The notes under the pieces are model-generated. The model was not told the origin of the DNA. It saw nothing but the letters and a program-made list of their open reading frames with translations, and searched no databases. From Halichondria panicea (Eukaryota > Porifera > Demospongiae > Suberitida > Halichondriidae), in contig NC_087380.1 of NCBI RefSeq assembly GCF_963675165.1, positions 2,471,803 to 2,535,802 of the forward strand: a stretch of DNA of 64,000 nt. Reading direction: 5' to 3'. The stretch's first letter is position 1. Every line of letters begins with the position of its first letter. Positions 11,320-23,300 of the stretch are shown piece by piece. Both the position numbers and the translations under genes were made by a program.

Positions 11320-11745
11320 AGAGAGACTTTGCTCAAAAGGACTGTCTTAGAATTGTGTACAATGATTGTGAACATGCAATATATTTGTACTCCATTTTGC
11401 ATTTAACAAATAATTGTACATTGTATATGCACAGTGAATTGTATATGTTAAAAAGTATAAGCAAGCCAGCTAGTACGTATATAGTCAATATACCATATGC
11501 ACATTGTTACCGAGCAAATTGCAGAGAGACCAGATAAAATAACCAGTGCATGTGCTATCAATGTTATACCTACTAGTTTATACAACACTGCATGACGACC
11601 ACAGCACCGATCTCTACCCATTTAACATGAATAGTATAGTATACAGTAATTTTCCCTAGAAACAATATTAAATTGAGATCTAGGTTAATTAAGAGCTACA
11701 TGTATATAGTAATCTCTTTACCCCAGCTCGCTGTATCAGTATAGT

Positions 11746-12118
11746 ACGGTGGCTGAGAAGGGTCACCCCCCTTCGCCTACCACCACAATGAACCGCGCAC
11801 ATTAATCGCGCGTGGTTAAACAAAGAGCCGCCAACAAATTTTCAAATCAGTCTGCACAAGGTCAAAGGTCAATAAATCATATCTGCATTGTAATTAATGC
11901 AACGTATTCTTTGGCTATCAATGCAGACTGCAGGGCATGATTCATTGACTTTTGACCTTGTACAGACTGATCAGAAAATTTGTTGGCGGTTTTGTGCGCG
12001 GACATCAGAAACAAGCGCGCACGCTTAATATATGTTAACCGCGAGCGTTTAGAATTAAGTGCGCGCGGTTAACAAAACATCTGTGCGCGGTTGGCGGGTG
12101 ACCTTTCCCAGCCACTGT
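11746..12118. mobile_element. Inverted-repeat element with nested inner inverted repeat
   Basis: Outer ends GGTGGCTGAGAAGGGTCACCC and the imperfect complement GGGTGACCTTTCCCAGCCAC enclose an inner pair of about 52-bp arms (about 11826-11880 and 11940-11994; CCGCCAACAAATTTTC... and its complement). Sequence between the arms is rich in 'gcgcgc/ttaaccgcg'. One end of a relative is visible at 54889-54945 (GGCCGAGAAGGGTCACCCGC). No coding capacity. Confidence 0.6.
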
Positions 12119-12139
12119 ATATAGCGTAGCACTGTCACA

Positions 12140-12250
12140 GCCATATCAACACGAGCGAGAAAAATAAATCCATCACCCCAATCACTAGTGTGAGGAGCTT
12201 TGAGCTCATCAGGCAGAGCCTGTCTATTATAAAACCTCTTGAAGTTCAAG
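12140..12250 (+). pseudogene. Relic copy of TAF2 exon 1
   Basis: The segment 'cccaatcactagtgtgagga' and its surroundings match TAF2 exon 1 (20300-20410) almost base for base over the central 60 bp, with looser similarity on both sides. The start codon position reads ACG, and downstream bases introduce stops. It is an 8-kb-upstream duplicate fragment, not functional coding sequence. Confidence 0.75.
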
Positions 12251-13501
12251 GAGATCTTCGAAGATCACCTACAAGTTTCAACTATTCAGTAGCCTATTAT
12301 TGTTCAACCACTGTCTCATTAGCAGCTAAAGCAGTCCATGAATGTGTCTAGTTTGCTCAAAAAGCTCAGTTTTTTGTCCACACACCGTGAGACGTACGCA
12401 CGTCACAAACAAACTGACACACACCACAGTGAATTATGTATGTTAGTGTTAACGATTTAGAGGCAAGATAGTGGCTGGTATAATTATCTTTTTGGATATA
12501 TATAAATGAAGTGTATTATCTAGATAGATTTGTGCACCATGCAATTGTAAAAAAAACGCTTCGGGTATAGCCCTAAGTATGGTAAGAAATACGTATCCAC
12601 CAGAGCTAGAAGTATCGACTATTATACCGCTCACTGCGCTCAGACCTTCTATGTTTTGAAGAATTGAAACTTAATTGTCATACAGAATAATACCAACAAG
12701 ATGTTCATAGAGCGTTCACCCGGTGTGTTGAGCTTCATAACTTTTACTGTAATGACATTAATGGAGAATGATTTCGCATTTTTCGAGGGCAGAGCAGCTA
12801 ACGCAAAAATTAGTAAACTCCCACAAACTAGTATTGGGTGTGGTTTCCTGGCATTGAATCGGGAGTACTCAGTAACCCACGAAATGTTCCCGCTCTATAC
12901 GGTATCAGTTGCCTATTATTTTTCAACCACTGTCTATAATTAGCAGTAAAGCAGTCCATGAAAGTGTCTAGTTCACTCAAACAGCTCCTAGTCTTGATAA
13001 TTGACATTTCATGAGTGTACAGAAAATAGTCATATGTAATCATTGGGGCCATGCATGTTGTTGTTGATAATCTGGTATGGAAACCTTTTTAAGAGGTAAC
13101 CATTGCAGGATCTACTGGTGCATGGATACCAATGTGGTTGTGTTACAATAATGCTTTGGTTTGTCTTACCATAAACAACATTTTGATAGCTTCTCATGCA
13201 TGCAGCATGTAAAATATATGCCATGGAGTATTACGATCATGGTAGAAAAAAGTTTTTTCTACTCTTTGTCTACAAACAACCTAATGTATTGTGTGTGAGG
13301 TACTATAATTATGATAGCTGTAAAAAATGGTGACTCTATCATGTAATTATTGATACTGATATTTGACTAGTGTACTATTTGACAGTGTACTATAAATATA
13401 GCATTGTTGTAGGAGGGGACATGCAGTAGGCAGGCATTGGCCAAATATTCTTCATATAATTGGCTCATAGAATTTCGTGTGACCTCCCCCCTCCCCCACA
13501 G

Positions 13502-13561
13502 CTGTTCCGCAGACTGGAGAAGCACCCTGTCCTGCTCAAAGAGCTGCCGAGACATCTCATT
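13502..13561 (+). other. Orphan exon-like segment
   Basis: A strong acceptor (ctcccccctcccccacag) and donor (GTAAGTGT) bracket a 60-base open phase-0 segment reading LFRRLEKHPVLLKELPRHLI. No neighbouring exons could be joined. It may be the remaining exon of a duplicated gene. Product not recognised. Confidence 0.35.
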
Positions 13562-14094
13562 GTAAGTGTGTGTACGTAGTGGCATTGATGACTGTGTTGA
13601 CTGTGTTCTGTGCCAGGAAGGTCATGCTGACGCAGACAAAATATATAAAAAAATTTTGGCAGCCCCAAAATACGTGCCTGCCAAATTGTAGGAAAATAGG
13701 CTATATAGCCCTTGGTCTTTTGTCGAAATAGTCGAAATAGGCAGTTTCTTGCCCCTTGCAGAACTTTTATCCAAGTGGGTGCTTTTTCGAAAGCAGGCCT
13801 GTATTTGGAGCTAACTTTGAATGTAGCTACCTCACTTAATGTTTATTGTCTAGTGGGTCTTTACCGTCTCAGTGTGATTGCCAAGAATGTGTTTATTGGT
13901 TGACTGATGCTTACCATACAACCCCTTTGTAACATGATTTACACCACTTAATATTTAATTGGTTAAATGAACCCCCCCCTGCCGCTAAACGAATATTTGG
14001 CAGGCATTGGCCCACACATCTCTTTTCCCATATTCGGTATTTTATATTACCATAAATTGTGTAAATGTGTCATCACTCTATATGTAATATTTGG

Positions 14095-14301
14095 GTAAGC
14101 GTGTAATTTTCGTGGGGCAAAATATTCGTGGTTTTCGTGGTAATTGGAAGTCTGACCACGAATATTTTACCCACAAATGAAGCGACCTTGCCTACCTTTA
14201 CCTGCAGTGCAAGCTCCAACCACGAAAATATTACCCACGAAATGTCTCAATATTGCTGAACCACGAATATTTTGTCCCCCGAAAATTACCCGCTATACGG
14301 T
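14095..14301. mobile_element. Inverted-repeat element with 'gggtaattttcg' ends
   Basis: The left end GGGTAAGCGTGTAATTTTCG and the right end, read in complement (ACCGTATAGCGGGTAATTTT), match over about 40 bp. Both continue into 'gggcaaaatattcgtggtt'. Similar 'ttttcgtggg' tracts occur at 58130-58290 and 63270-63460. Non-coding. Confidence 0.55.
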
Positions 14302-14878
14302 AGTTATTACATAGCTATAATTATGAGTGCCACAAGCTGTTTATTGGCCCATTGGCCATTGCCATGTAATAATTTGAAAACCATTTGCTGCATATAGAAC
14401 CAGCATAGAAACCACTAGGTAAAGTCAGTTCATATCCAGTGTCACAGATGTAAGTCACTATAATTATTCCTCCTCGCTTTTTGGTGTTTTCCCCAGCCAA
14501 TCCTAGACATTGTAAATGTTTTCTAGTCGGTATACCTATACTTGAGTTGATTTGGGACTCAGCAGATGTGCATTTACATGCAGTAACCAAAATCCACATA
14601 ATTGCCTCAGGGCGTAGCCGCACAAGAGATACGCTGATTTAATATGTGTCAGTCTGTCTGTGTGTCTGTCTGTTCCAGCTGTAACTGCTCAACGGTTGCA
14701 ATGTGACAAAAAATCAGCTTCTATATAGGCTTCTATAGCCACCGTGCTAATCCACGAATTCGTGCTTCTTTCTCGAGTTTAATATGGCTAGTTTGACCCA
14801 CAGTGAATGCTGTTGCAGTCTCTTCAGAATCTTTTATAGCATCATGCATCTGCTTGCAGAAACTTTTTTGAGTGAGCC

Positions 14879-15134
14879 TAGCCTTGAATCCACGCCAATT
14901 AAAACACCGTAGCGGGTTATTCAAGGCAATAAATTTTCGTGGATTACCCAAACAAAACATTTTCGAGGATTTTATTTTCGAGGATAGTGGTTCAAATAAC
15001 CACACCCCTACTGTAATACCAATCCGAGGCACTAAATTTTCGTATTCTGAGTCAATCCTTGAAAACCTCGAAAATTTAGTGCCTCGAAAAGTTATTACGG
15101 TACTATATTTTAATCGGCGTGGATTCTGAGGCTA
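14879..15134. mobile_element. 256-bp TAGCCTCG/TAGCCTTG-family element
   Basis: Termini TAGCCTTGAATCCACGCCAA and ...CGGCGTGGATTCTGAGGCTA are inverted repeats. The flanks GAGTGAGCC (14870-14878) and GAGTGGAGCC (from 15135) match with a single inserted G, consistent with a 9-bp target duplication. The interior holds a second inverted repeat of 'cgaaaatttagtgcctcgaa' type, suggesting one element inside another. Confidence 0.65.
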
Positions 15135-15764
15135 GAGTGGAGCCCCTTGCATTGCAGATCCACCCCATTGTTTAGTAATTATTGACAGGAAATGCAACTG
15201 TACAACTTCTACATTCTAATGTTGTTTTCTTTCATCTTCATGTATTGTAGATCTGGCCGATTTTGCATTATTTCAGAGGCTACATGATATAAGTATAATA
15301 AATCCTTGGAAGATCATTCATCAAGCCATCAGATAGACTTTTGTTGCCATTAAGCTCCTCTCCTATAATGACTCCGTGCATGGATCGAATTCATTCATTC
15401 AGCAAACTATAATCATACCTGTCCTCTTCTAATACTTGTCAGCGAAAGCAAAGCATGCATGACGAGATGCATTAGCAAGCAGCCATCACTCGTTAATTCA
15501 ACTGGTTAGTGCACAGATATATAGCAGATGGCATTGGCTTACTTAATTGTGGCAGATGTCCAGATGTCAGTAGTACGATAATTATGTTTCAAGTGTGGGA
15601 CATGTTGTCAATGTGGTGTATTGAAACCTTGTAGATTAATATGCATGCAATCATGTTTACCAATGTGGTTGTAGTGCAGTAATTTGGTTTAGCCATAGAT
15701 TTAAGAGTTTATCAATCTTTGGTTTGGCTTACCATAAACAAACATCATTGGACCTAGCACATCC

Positions 15765-15832
15765 TATAGCCCTATAGCCTCAAATCCAGACCGATTAAAA
15801 TACTTGTTTTAATCGGCCTGGATTCGAGGCTA
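15765..15832. mobile_element. TAGCCTCG-family palindromic element upstream of collagen-like gene 2
   Basis: Arms TAGCCTCAAATCCAGACCGA and the complement ending GGCCTGGATTCGAGGCTA lie either side of a short AT core. The left end carries a small duplication (TATAGCCC). Flanks AGCACATCC (15756-15764) and AGCGCATCC (15833-15841) match at 8 of 9. It lies about 80 bp before the start codon of the next gene, ending just upstream of its TATA-like box. Confidence 0.65.
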
Positions 15833-15848
15833 AGCGCATCCCTGCATG

Positions 15849-15856
15849 TATAAAAC
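15849..15856 (+). promoter_or_regulatory. TATA-like box, collagen-like gene 2
   Basis: TATAAAAC lies 64 bp before the ATG at 15913, immediately downstream of a palindromic transposon. Confidence 0.45.
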
Positions 15857-15912
15857 AGATAGATATAGCTAAAGACAGTGCCTTGTCTCAATATAGTTGC
15901 AACTAACTGATA

Positions 15913-18570
15913 ATGGAAAAACAGAGCATTATTTTTGGTTTGTTTTTGCTTTCATTCTTTGTAGTTGTCATTGATTCCAAGTTGGTAAGAACCAAAACTG
16001 AATTGGAAAATCAACGTTCGATAGATGTGCAGCTGAATGACGAAATTCGCAAGAGAAATTCAAGACAAGCTGCAACAAGTATATTTCATGAAGCGTTGTC
16101 TGAATGGCTTAGTGCATCTGAAAATGATGAAGAAAGCATGAGATCTGCTTCGAAATCAATGGAAAATGCTGTCATGCAAGTTGTCATTGACAAAATAAAA
16201 ACTGGTTTCAGCTGCAGCTATTCAGATGGACTTTTCACTCAATGTGGAACTCTTAGTGGACCCGCTGGACCAAAGGGAAATCGAGGGAAAAAAGGGAAAA
16301 AAGGATCACCAGGACTCGGTGTACCTGGAACAGATGGAAATCCTGGAGTGGACGGACACACTGGTGCTAAAGGTGAACCTGGAGCCACTGGTTCTCAAGG
16401 AGACTCTGGACACAAAGGGGAGAAAGGCTGTGCTGGTGAAGCAGGCTTGAATGGAACAGTTGGTTACCTAGGTCAAAGAGGAGTGAAAGGAGACCCTGGC
16501 ATACAAGGACCAAAAGGACAGAGAGGACCACCAGGACAGACCGGACTCAAGGGCCAGAGAGGACTGCAAGGACAGAAAGGACCACCAGGACAGAAAGGTG
16601 CAATCGGGATCCAGGGACCAATAGGACGGAAGGGAGAGAAAGGACAAAAAGGTTGATATATACTCACACTTTATTAATTTGTCCAAGAACAATACAGTTT
16701 AGGTGCGTCAGTATAAAGCTAAGACTATAATTATAATCCTGTTAGTGTATATTGTTTAACTATAAAATTGTTACTGCATTGCATGCATGTTAATGTCACC
16801 AACATGCGCAACATGCGCAAGCGAGGTATACGTGGTAATTTGTTTGTGTGTCTGTGTCTGTGTGTAGAGTGCTACAACTGCTTAATAAGAAATGAAATGC
16901 AAGTATAACTAGAGCACTAAAGTGCAAACCCTCGGCTGGTGACATGATTACAAAGAAACCAGAAGAATTAGGTACCAGGTTACTGGTAGTGACAGAGCTG
17001 TCTAGCACAGCAACTCAGAACTAAACCAGACTACAGAGAGAGAGACATGCTGAAACATTTGAGAACAGGTAGTGCATGGTACTATAGATATATATGCACT
17101 GTGGACTAGGATCACAGCAAAGAAGCCTGGAGTCTCAGGCTCCTGGATCATGGAGTAGGATCCCAGATCTAACAGAGACCACATCCAGTTACAATTCTAG
17201 CTTTTTATTGTAGTGACCCTTTTCCATTGTTCTTGGTACGGGATCACTTCATCTGCAAGTAATAAAGGCCACAGTGTAGCTAGCTCAACGTGCAAGTTCA
17301 AGCTTCTTAGCTTTTATCTGACAACGAAGCAAAATCTGCCACTATTAAAACTAATAACTTGTTGTGTGAAGGCTATATCCTTGCTGTAAACGCAGTGCTG
17401 TGATATCCAGGTGAGTAGATTCAGAATACACAAACAAACAAACCAGCAGACTACTATACCCGTGGCCGACCACGCGCGCCTCGGGTAATTATATAGGCTT
17501 AAATTCTATTCACATGCATACAAGGACCAAAAGGACAGAACGGGTTCCAGGGACCAATAGGACAGAAAGGACAGAAAGGACAGTATGGAATACGAGGACA
17601 GTATGGAATACGAGGACAGAAAGGTGCAACCGGGATCCAGGGACCGAGAGGTTACAGCGGAGGATCTGGACAAAAAGGAGAGAAAGGACAAAAAGGTTGA
17701 TATTTACTTATTTTTTTTGTCAAAAAACAACTTATAGTTTATAGGTGCCAGCTAGAAGATATACAGTTTAGGTGCGAGCTAAGATAATATTGCTATTGTA
17801 AAAAGTGCAATGCATGTTAATGTTATTATGCCTCGGTGTGCGTATATAATATGGTAGTGTGTTTGTGTGTAGAGTGTTACAGCTGCTGAATGATAAATGA
17901 AGCTATAGAGTTTGTATAGGCTTCTATAGTCACATTTTCTTGGATTGCAATTAGTGGTTTTACAAAATAATGTTCGTTCTCAAGCAATGCGGATAGTTGT
18001 AACTGTACATGACATTGTATTTAGATAGTCTGCTAGTACTTCATATGTATAATTTTAGCTTCATTGCCATACAGTTTAGGTGCATGCCTCCAGCACCTCG
18101 GTGGTTTTATATTCTCATAACCAGAGTATTGGAACAAATATATAAATGCATGGAAACCAATGAAACAGAGAAAAATCAGAACGCTATATGACAGGGCTTT
18201 GAAAACGGCTGTGGTGCATAGTCGGACATGCACTAGCTAACCCGTGGCCGCCCATGCACCTCGGGTTAAGTTTGGTTGAAAAGCTATTTCACATCAGCAG
18301 TATACAAAACAGCAGCTAGCCATCGGCCAATTTCCGTGTAATTCACACAAATGACCTAGCAAAACAGCACATGGTCAGCCGAGGCCCGATTCCCGAAACT
18401 TAATATACTGTCATTCTGGTGGTCGATTCATAGCGACACAGTATGTATGCTTGTATAATTTTGTAGGTACAAGTTCCGGAAACCCTAGCCCATCACCGGA
18501 CGGATGCAACCCGGCGAGCGACCCACCCCCTACACGTGATAGAAATGGACGTCCCTGTGCTTTGAAATAA
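15913..18570 (+). CDS. Membrane-anchored collagen-like protein 2
   Basis: Exons 15913-16651, 17525-17695 and 18467-18570; lengths 739, 171 and 104 keep phase 1 at both junctions. The product has 337 residues. It has an N-terminal hydrophobic anchor (about residues 6-20), a short charged region with a furin-type site KRNSR (47-51), about 70 helical residues, then Gly-X-Y repeats rich in GPKGQ/GQKG from about residue 115. The last exon gives a non-collagenous tail GNPSPSPDGCNPASDPPP with two cysteines. If intron 1 were retained, the frame would stop at 16656. Exon 2 and its 3' flank (17514-17790) duplicate the end of exon 1 and its flank (both followed by 'atacagtttaggtgcg'). The same anchor-RxxR-collagen plan as gene 1 suggests paralogues. 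Weak donors (AAG|GTTGAT) lower certainty for exons 2 and 3. Confidence 0.75.
16880..17410. repeat. Dispersed repeat, copy A
   Basis: Lies in intron 1 of collagen-like gene 2. Blocks at 16904-16950, 17180-17320 and 17340-17400 recur as reverse complements at 24939-24986, 24400-24530 and 24275-24350, for example 'gcactaaagtgcaaaccctc' and 'aacttgttgtgtg..ggctat'. Nature unknown; probably an old transposon. Confidence 0.6.
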
Positions 18571-20131
18571 TGACAGGGTCTGAGTCAACTTGTGAGATGA
18601 ACCATGTATATATTTATCTCCACGTATAATTATATATAAAGTATTGACCCCATATATTATATACTGTGATCATAATAATTATTTTGTACGTTTTACAATT
18701 TACCTTTTGTTATCTAGTGCACCCCCTACTTTTATTGTGCGTATGACTGAATATGATATCGCACCACTCTACTGACATCATACCCTTTTTAAATTCAACA
18801 TCATGCAGTAATTCATGCCATGAGTTTTAATTGGTATGCCAGTAATATGGTATCAAGAGTATAAGAGTGTTGAATTGCTCTAGTAAATGTGGAACAGCAT
18901 TTGATGCATGATACTCAAAAAGTACAGGAAAAAAATAGAGAAGTCAGAGTTCAAAGAACACTACACATGTAATTAGATGCAATATCCAAACTTTATCAAG
19001 TGAAGCCATACATCATGCCAAAAATGGTGTGCAGAATTGCTTAGGTAACAAGATGATATACATTCTTAGTCTTGAATGTTAATGGTTAGAAAGTTAGCAC
19101 TGCTGTATATCGGGCTGCTCAACTTTCGAGCCTCCCACCCTCCCTGTCAGACATTACTCTGACCACTCCTTTCCATCCTTGATGTGATTACCGGTAAGGG
19201 GGCTGAATACTAACAGCATGCAGCCAGTTTCTAAAAGTGGGGAATTTCTTGCATTTTTTAATCTCAGGCGGCATAATTGTTGTCAAACCCAACATTTTTT
19301 TACACCATTCCTCATCAAATTTTGTGCAATTCTGAAGACGTCACGTTGTAAATTTCGTTGAATAATAAACAATACTTAGTGGAATTTGTAAGTACCTAGG
19401 AGTACATACAGACAGCCACCTAAAATGAAAGAACCACCTCTCATCTGCCTCACACAAAGCCACCTTCATTATCAACCTTCTACGCAGATCAATGTACAGA
19501 TGCAGGAGATCAGCCAAGAAAAGAACGTTCACAGCCCTGGTAGACCTCTTCTGGAGTACGCCGCACCGATATAGAGTCCCCATACATGCAGCCACTGCAT
19601 CCTAACTACCACAAACACAAGGCATCACCACCTCACGCTATTCTGTGAACAGTCGATAATAAACTGTTACAGGCATTCGTATATCATTAATGCCCCGTAC
19701 ACTCAATGGAACAATTTACCAGCAGGTATTGTAAGCTCAACTTCATTGAAGTTATTCGAAAAGCTACATGACTTTTTAAAATGTACATTGGTATGTGTTT
19801 GTTTGTGTTCTCGGGGGAGTACCCTTATAGGTTTACTTACTTTATACCTTCTGTACAACCCTTTCAGTTGATAAAATCAGTTCAAGTAACATAACAACTA
19901 TGAAGTGATGTCGCAGTATCAGGCAAATGCTGTTACTATCTGTCTATCAGTTCAACACTCTATGCATAAAGTATCCTCTGATTATAGATTCATTAGAGCT
20001 CAAAAAAATCCTAGTACCATCATGGCATGTACCAAAACCTGTAATACAAACAGGGAAAACGGCTCATACACTCGCGCGTATGGCAAGCGCGCGCTACCTC
20101 ACATGATGTGCAGCTAGATCTAGTTTAGCTA

Positions 20132-20183
20132 TAGCCTCGAATCCAGGCCGATTAAAATCTTAATCGGCCTGGTCTCGAGGCTA
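20132..20183. mobile_element. 52-bp TAGCCTCG palindromic element
   Basis: Arms TAGCCTCGAATCCAGGCCGA and its near-complement. The perfect 9-bp direct repeat GTTTAGCTA flanks it at 20123-20131 and 20184-20192. It is immediately followed by a second element's left end. Confidence 0.88.
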
Positions 20184-20192
20184 GTTTAGCTA

Positions 20193-20242
20193 TAGCCTCG
20201 ATCCCAGGCCGAGTTTTCGCTTTTATAACGGTTAGGTGAACA
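20193..20242. mobile_element. Truncated left end of the long TAGCCTCG element
   Basis: Starts TAGCCTCGATCCCAGGCCGA and continues through 'gttttcgcttttataacggttaggtgaacaact', the same as the terminal repeat of the 1.44-kb element at 2789. The right end is missing. It abuts the target duplication of the preceding element, 71 bp upstream of the TAF2 start codon. Confidence 0.7.
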
Positions 20243-20312
20243 ACTAGATCTTTACCCTGTGAAGTTAAGTACGTACTGACTGCATGTTGGTGATGGATGG
20301 CCCAATCCAACC

Positions 20313-23300
20313 ATGAGCAAGCAAAAGAAATCCACCCCAATCACTAGTGTGAGGAGCTTCAAGCTCATCAGTCAGAGCCTGTCTATCAATGACATCAACT
20401 TCAAGAAGCAAACCATCTCCGTAAGTATATTCAGTGTCACAGCAATATAGCCCACATGGTCACTCACGGCACAGGAACACTCGGTATAGTAACATCCTAG
20501 CATTGGGAAGATGATTACCATGGCTACTTCTATGCTTTATTACAATGAGTAGCAACATTAACAATGGGGAAACACCTAAACTATAAATCCCGTATCTGAG
20601 TATCTATAATCACCTGTTCAGGGGACCACGGAGCTGGAGGTGCTCCCCCTGACTGGGACGGGGAAGCTATCGAAGGTGAGCCTCAACTGCAAGCAGAGTA
20701 GGATCATCCAAGTTACTGTGGAGACTCAGTACAGTGCCAAGTACTCCTACGTTGACCCCCTACTCTCAGTCTGCCCCCCTGACACCAAGAAGTGAGTACT
20801 GGGAGTCTGAAAGGGCTGTGGTACTGGTTTCCCTGAAGCGTTAGATAATGTTTTAGTTTTTCCTCATACTCAATAAGAGCTCTCCCCGTGTACTAGCTTG
20901 TTGTTAGTACATGGGATTGTAGTTTTCAATGTAGTGGCTTGATTGTGGGGAGTGTGTGAGGTGTGTGGGTGTGTGTGCGGGGCTTATTATTTAATTACCG
21001 TTACTTGCGTTACGTGGGATTAAACAAGATGGCTTGTTGTTGATATTACCTGTGTGCTTAGGGCTGGTTTTAATCCTCACAGACGCAACCTAGAGTATTA
21101 TGACCACGCCCACCAGGAGAAGCTGTGGTCATGTGACCCCGACAGCGGACCCACGGCCGGAGAGCTCACCATCAAGATACCCAAAGATGTGTACAGCACT
21201 CCAGGACTGAGAGGTGAGAGTAGTGATCAGCTCTCATCTTCATGTTCTGGGCTCCTCATTGTACACATGTCTGAATAATCATACTAACTTCATCACTCGG
21301 AGCATTATTATATGTAGCCTAATTTGTTCTATGTTAAAAGTATGTTAATCAGTGAATGTGCACTGTATTACAATGTACATGCAATCTGTTCTATACTACA
21401 TGTAGTAGGCGTAATGTACAATTAGTGTTTGGAAACTGTTACTAACTTGCTTCCCCTCTCCACAGATTTCAAGCCTCTAAGGATCCTGATAGAGTTCTCT
21501 CTGGAGCAGCCCAAGGGTGGAGTGCAGTTTGTGATACCACCTGGAGGCTCTGTGGTCAGTCACTGCTGGCAATGGAGAATCATGTATACACTCAGGGTTT
21601 CATCTAGGATAAAAAGTTTAGGGGGGGAAGGTTTACGCACGCCGCAAAATGTTTGGTACATCATATACAGTACTAATGTGATGATGTCATTATTATACAA
21701 ACATTTTGGGGGGAACCCCAGCCCCCCCCACTAGATGAAACCCTGACACTGTTAATTATGTACCAAGCTCTAAACCATGATAACAACCTCCAGTTTGCCG
21801 GCCACTGAGTGCCATTTCAGTGTTCAGCTAATATTCGGTGTAGATATGCATTGTGTGTGTGTGTGTATTGAACAGTGTCCATGCATTCCTACACAGGAGC
21901 ATACTCATATGTACACCTACGGCTGGGAGAACTCCTCAAGGTCAGTGTTACTGTGGCATTAATGTAGGTCCGTTTTCTCTCTCTGTTGTGCATAAATAAT
22001 TATTGCTTGTGCTAACTGTCTTCCCCTGTGTTTCCTAGGCTATGGTTTCCGTGTGTGGACACGCACACTGAGCTGTGCACCTGGTCACTTAAGTTTGTAG
22101 TTCCTCCTCATATGACCGCAATCAGCGTAGGAGACCTGACAGAACAGGTGGGCAGCTATCTGTGTATTCATTTGTTGATTGTACATAAATCCATTGTACA
22201 TGTAGGTTTAAGGATCCCAAAAATCCATCTTACTTTTAACCACCCTTACTGCTTTACTGCTTATACTATTTCTACATTTAGCGATCTTTACCGCCTCATT
22301 GTTTGTTGTTTGAACATAAATCCATCGTACGTTTAACAACCTTTACCAACACAACACTTTTTGTCTAAGCTCAAGTTAGACTTCCCTCCTCCCCCACAGC
22401 TCATCTCCAGCGATGGTCGCAGGAAGGTGTTCCACTACAGTCTGACCATCCCCACGTCCGCCCCCTGCATAGGCTTCACTGTGGGGGGATTCGAGGTGCA
22501 CCCTGACCCCGTAATGCAGGAGGTCACTCATTTCTGTCTCCCTGGATTAATGCCCCTGCTCAAACACACGGTGCAGTGTGCGCATGAGGTGAGCAATCGT
22601 TTAGAGAACCATAGTTAGACACTAGTTGATAAGATCTACATGGGAAGTACATGGGAAAAGTGCCTCAGAGTAGGTATGCTATGGGACTTAGTATACCTAG
22701 TATTCCGTTGTCAAGTAATTGTATTGTAGTCAAGCGGTTTGTGCATGCGCACTAGTATCTAAATGAGAAAGCCTCAGCCACTTTAGTACCCTCGCTACGC
22801 TCGGGATACTAAATCAGTGCCTTTGGGCTTCTAAATCCCATAGACACCTCCAAAACAGTGTCTAACTAGATTTTGTTAAATCTTTGAATTGAGCATGGTA
22901 TTTCATGACAGTTTTGCAATAGGTTGCTAGTCAAGTTATAATCAGTCACAATTATGCAGGAGATGTAGTAGACCACCCCCCCCACACACACACAGGTGTT
23001 TGGATTATTTGAGGAGCTTCTGAGCAGTCGTTTCCCGTACTCCAGTTACAAGATAGTGTTTCTAGACCACACCTATCAGAGCACCGCCAGCTATTCCACC
23101 CTCAGCCTGTTCAGGTGAGCCAAGGTCACTCATACACTGTAAGTACTCATACACTGTAAGTAGATGAATGTAACAACACGTTACTTCCTTTCAAAGCATG
23201 CCTTTCAAAGCATGCGCAGTTACTGGCCAGTGAAGGTTTCTACAGTATTGTTGTATTTGGCCACTGCAGATTCTACACTAAACATCCTGGTTTCACACGT

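Larger units (their letters stand above)
11320..15848. other. Intergenic region rich in inverted-repeat elements
   Basis: No complete gene was found in 4.5 kb. Contents listed separately: nested inverted repeats (11746-12118), a TAF2 exon-1 relic (12140-12250), an orphan exon-like segment (13502-13561), and elements at 14095-14301 and 14879-15134. A block 'cctattatt..tcaaccactgtct..gcagtaaagcagtccatgaa' occurs twice (12290-12350 and 12910-12970). 'ggttt(g)gcttaccataaacaa' occurs at 13155 and 15720. Confidence 0.6.
18571..20312. other. Intergenic region
   Basis: AT-rich, with no supported gene. It includes a complete palindromic element (20132-20183) and a truncated one (20193-20242). A block at 19340-19800 has the look of decayed coding or transposon sequence but gives no sustained frame. 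Confidence 0.5.

Noticed and set aside
17458-18265. Repeated 'cccgtggccg...cctcggg' strings
   Set aside because: Two short similar palindromes (17459 and 18240) without flanking repeats; too little to call an element.
19341-19595. Minus-strand open frame of 84 codons
   Set aside because: No recognisable motif, no exon partners and low complexity; likely chance or decayed repeat.
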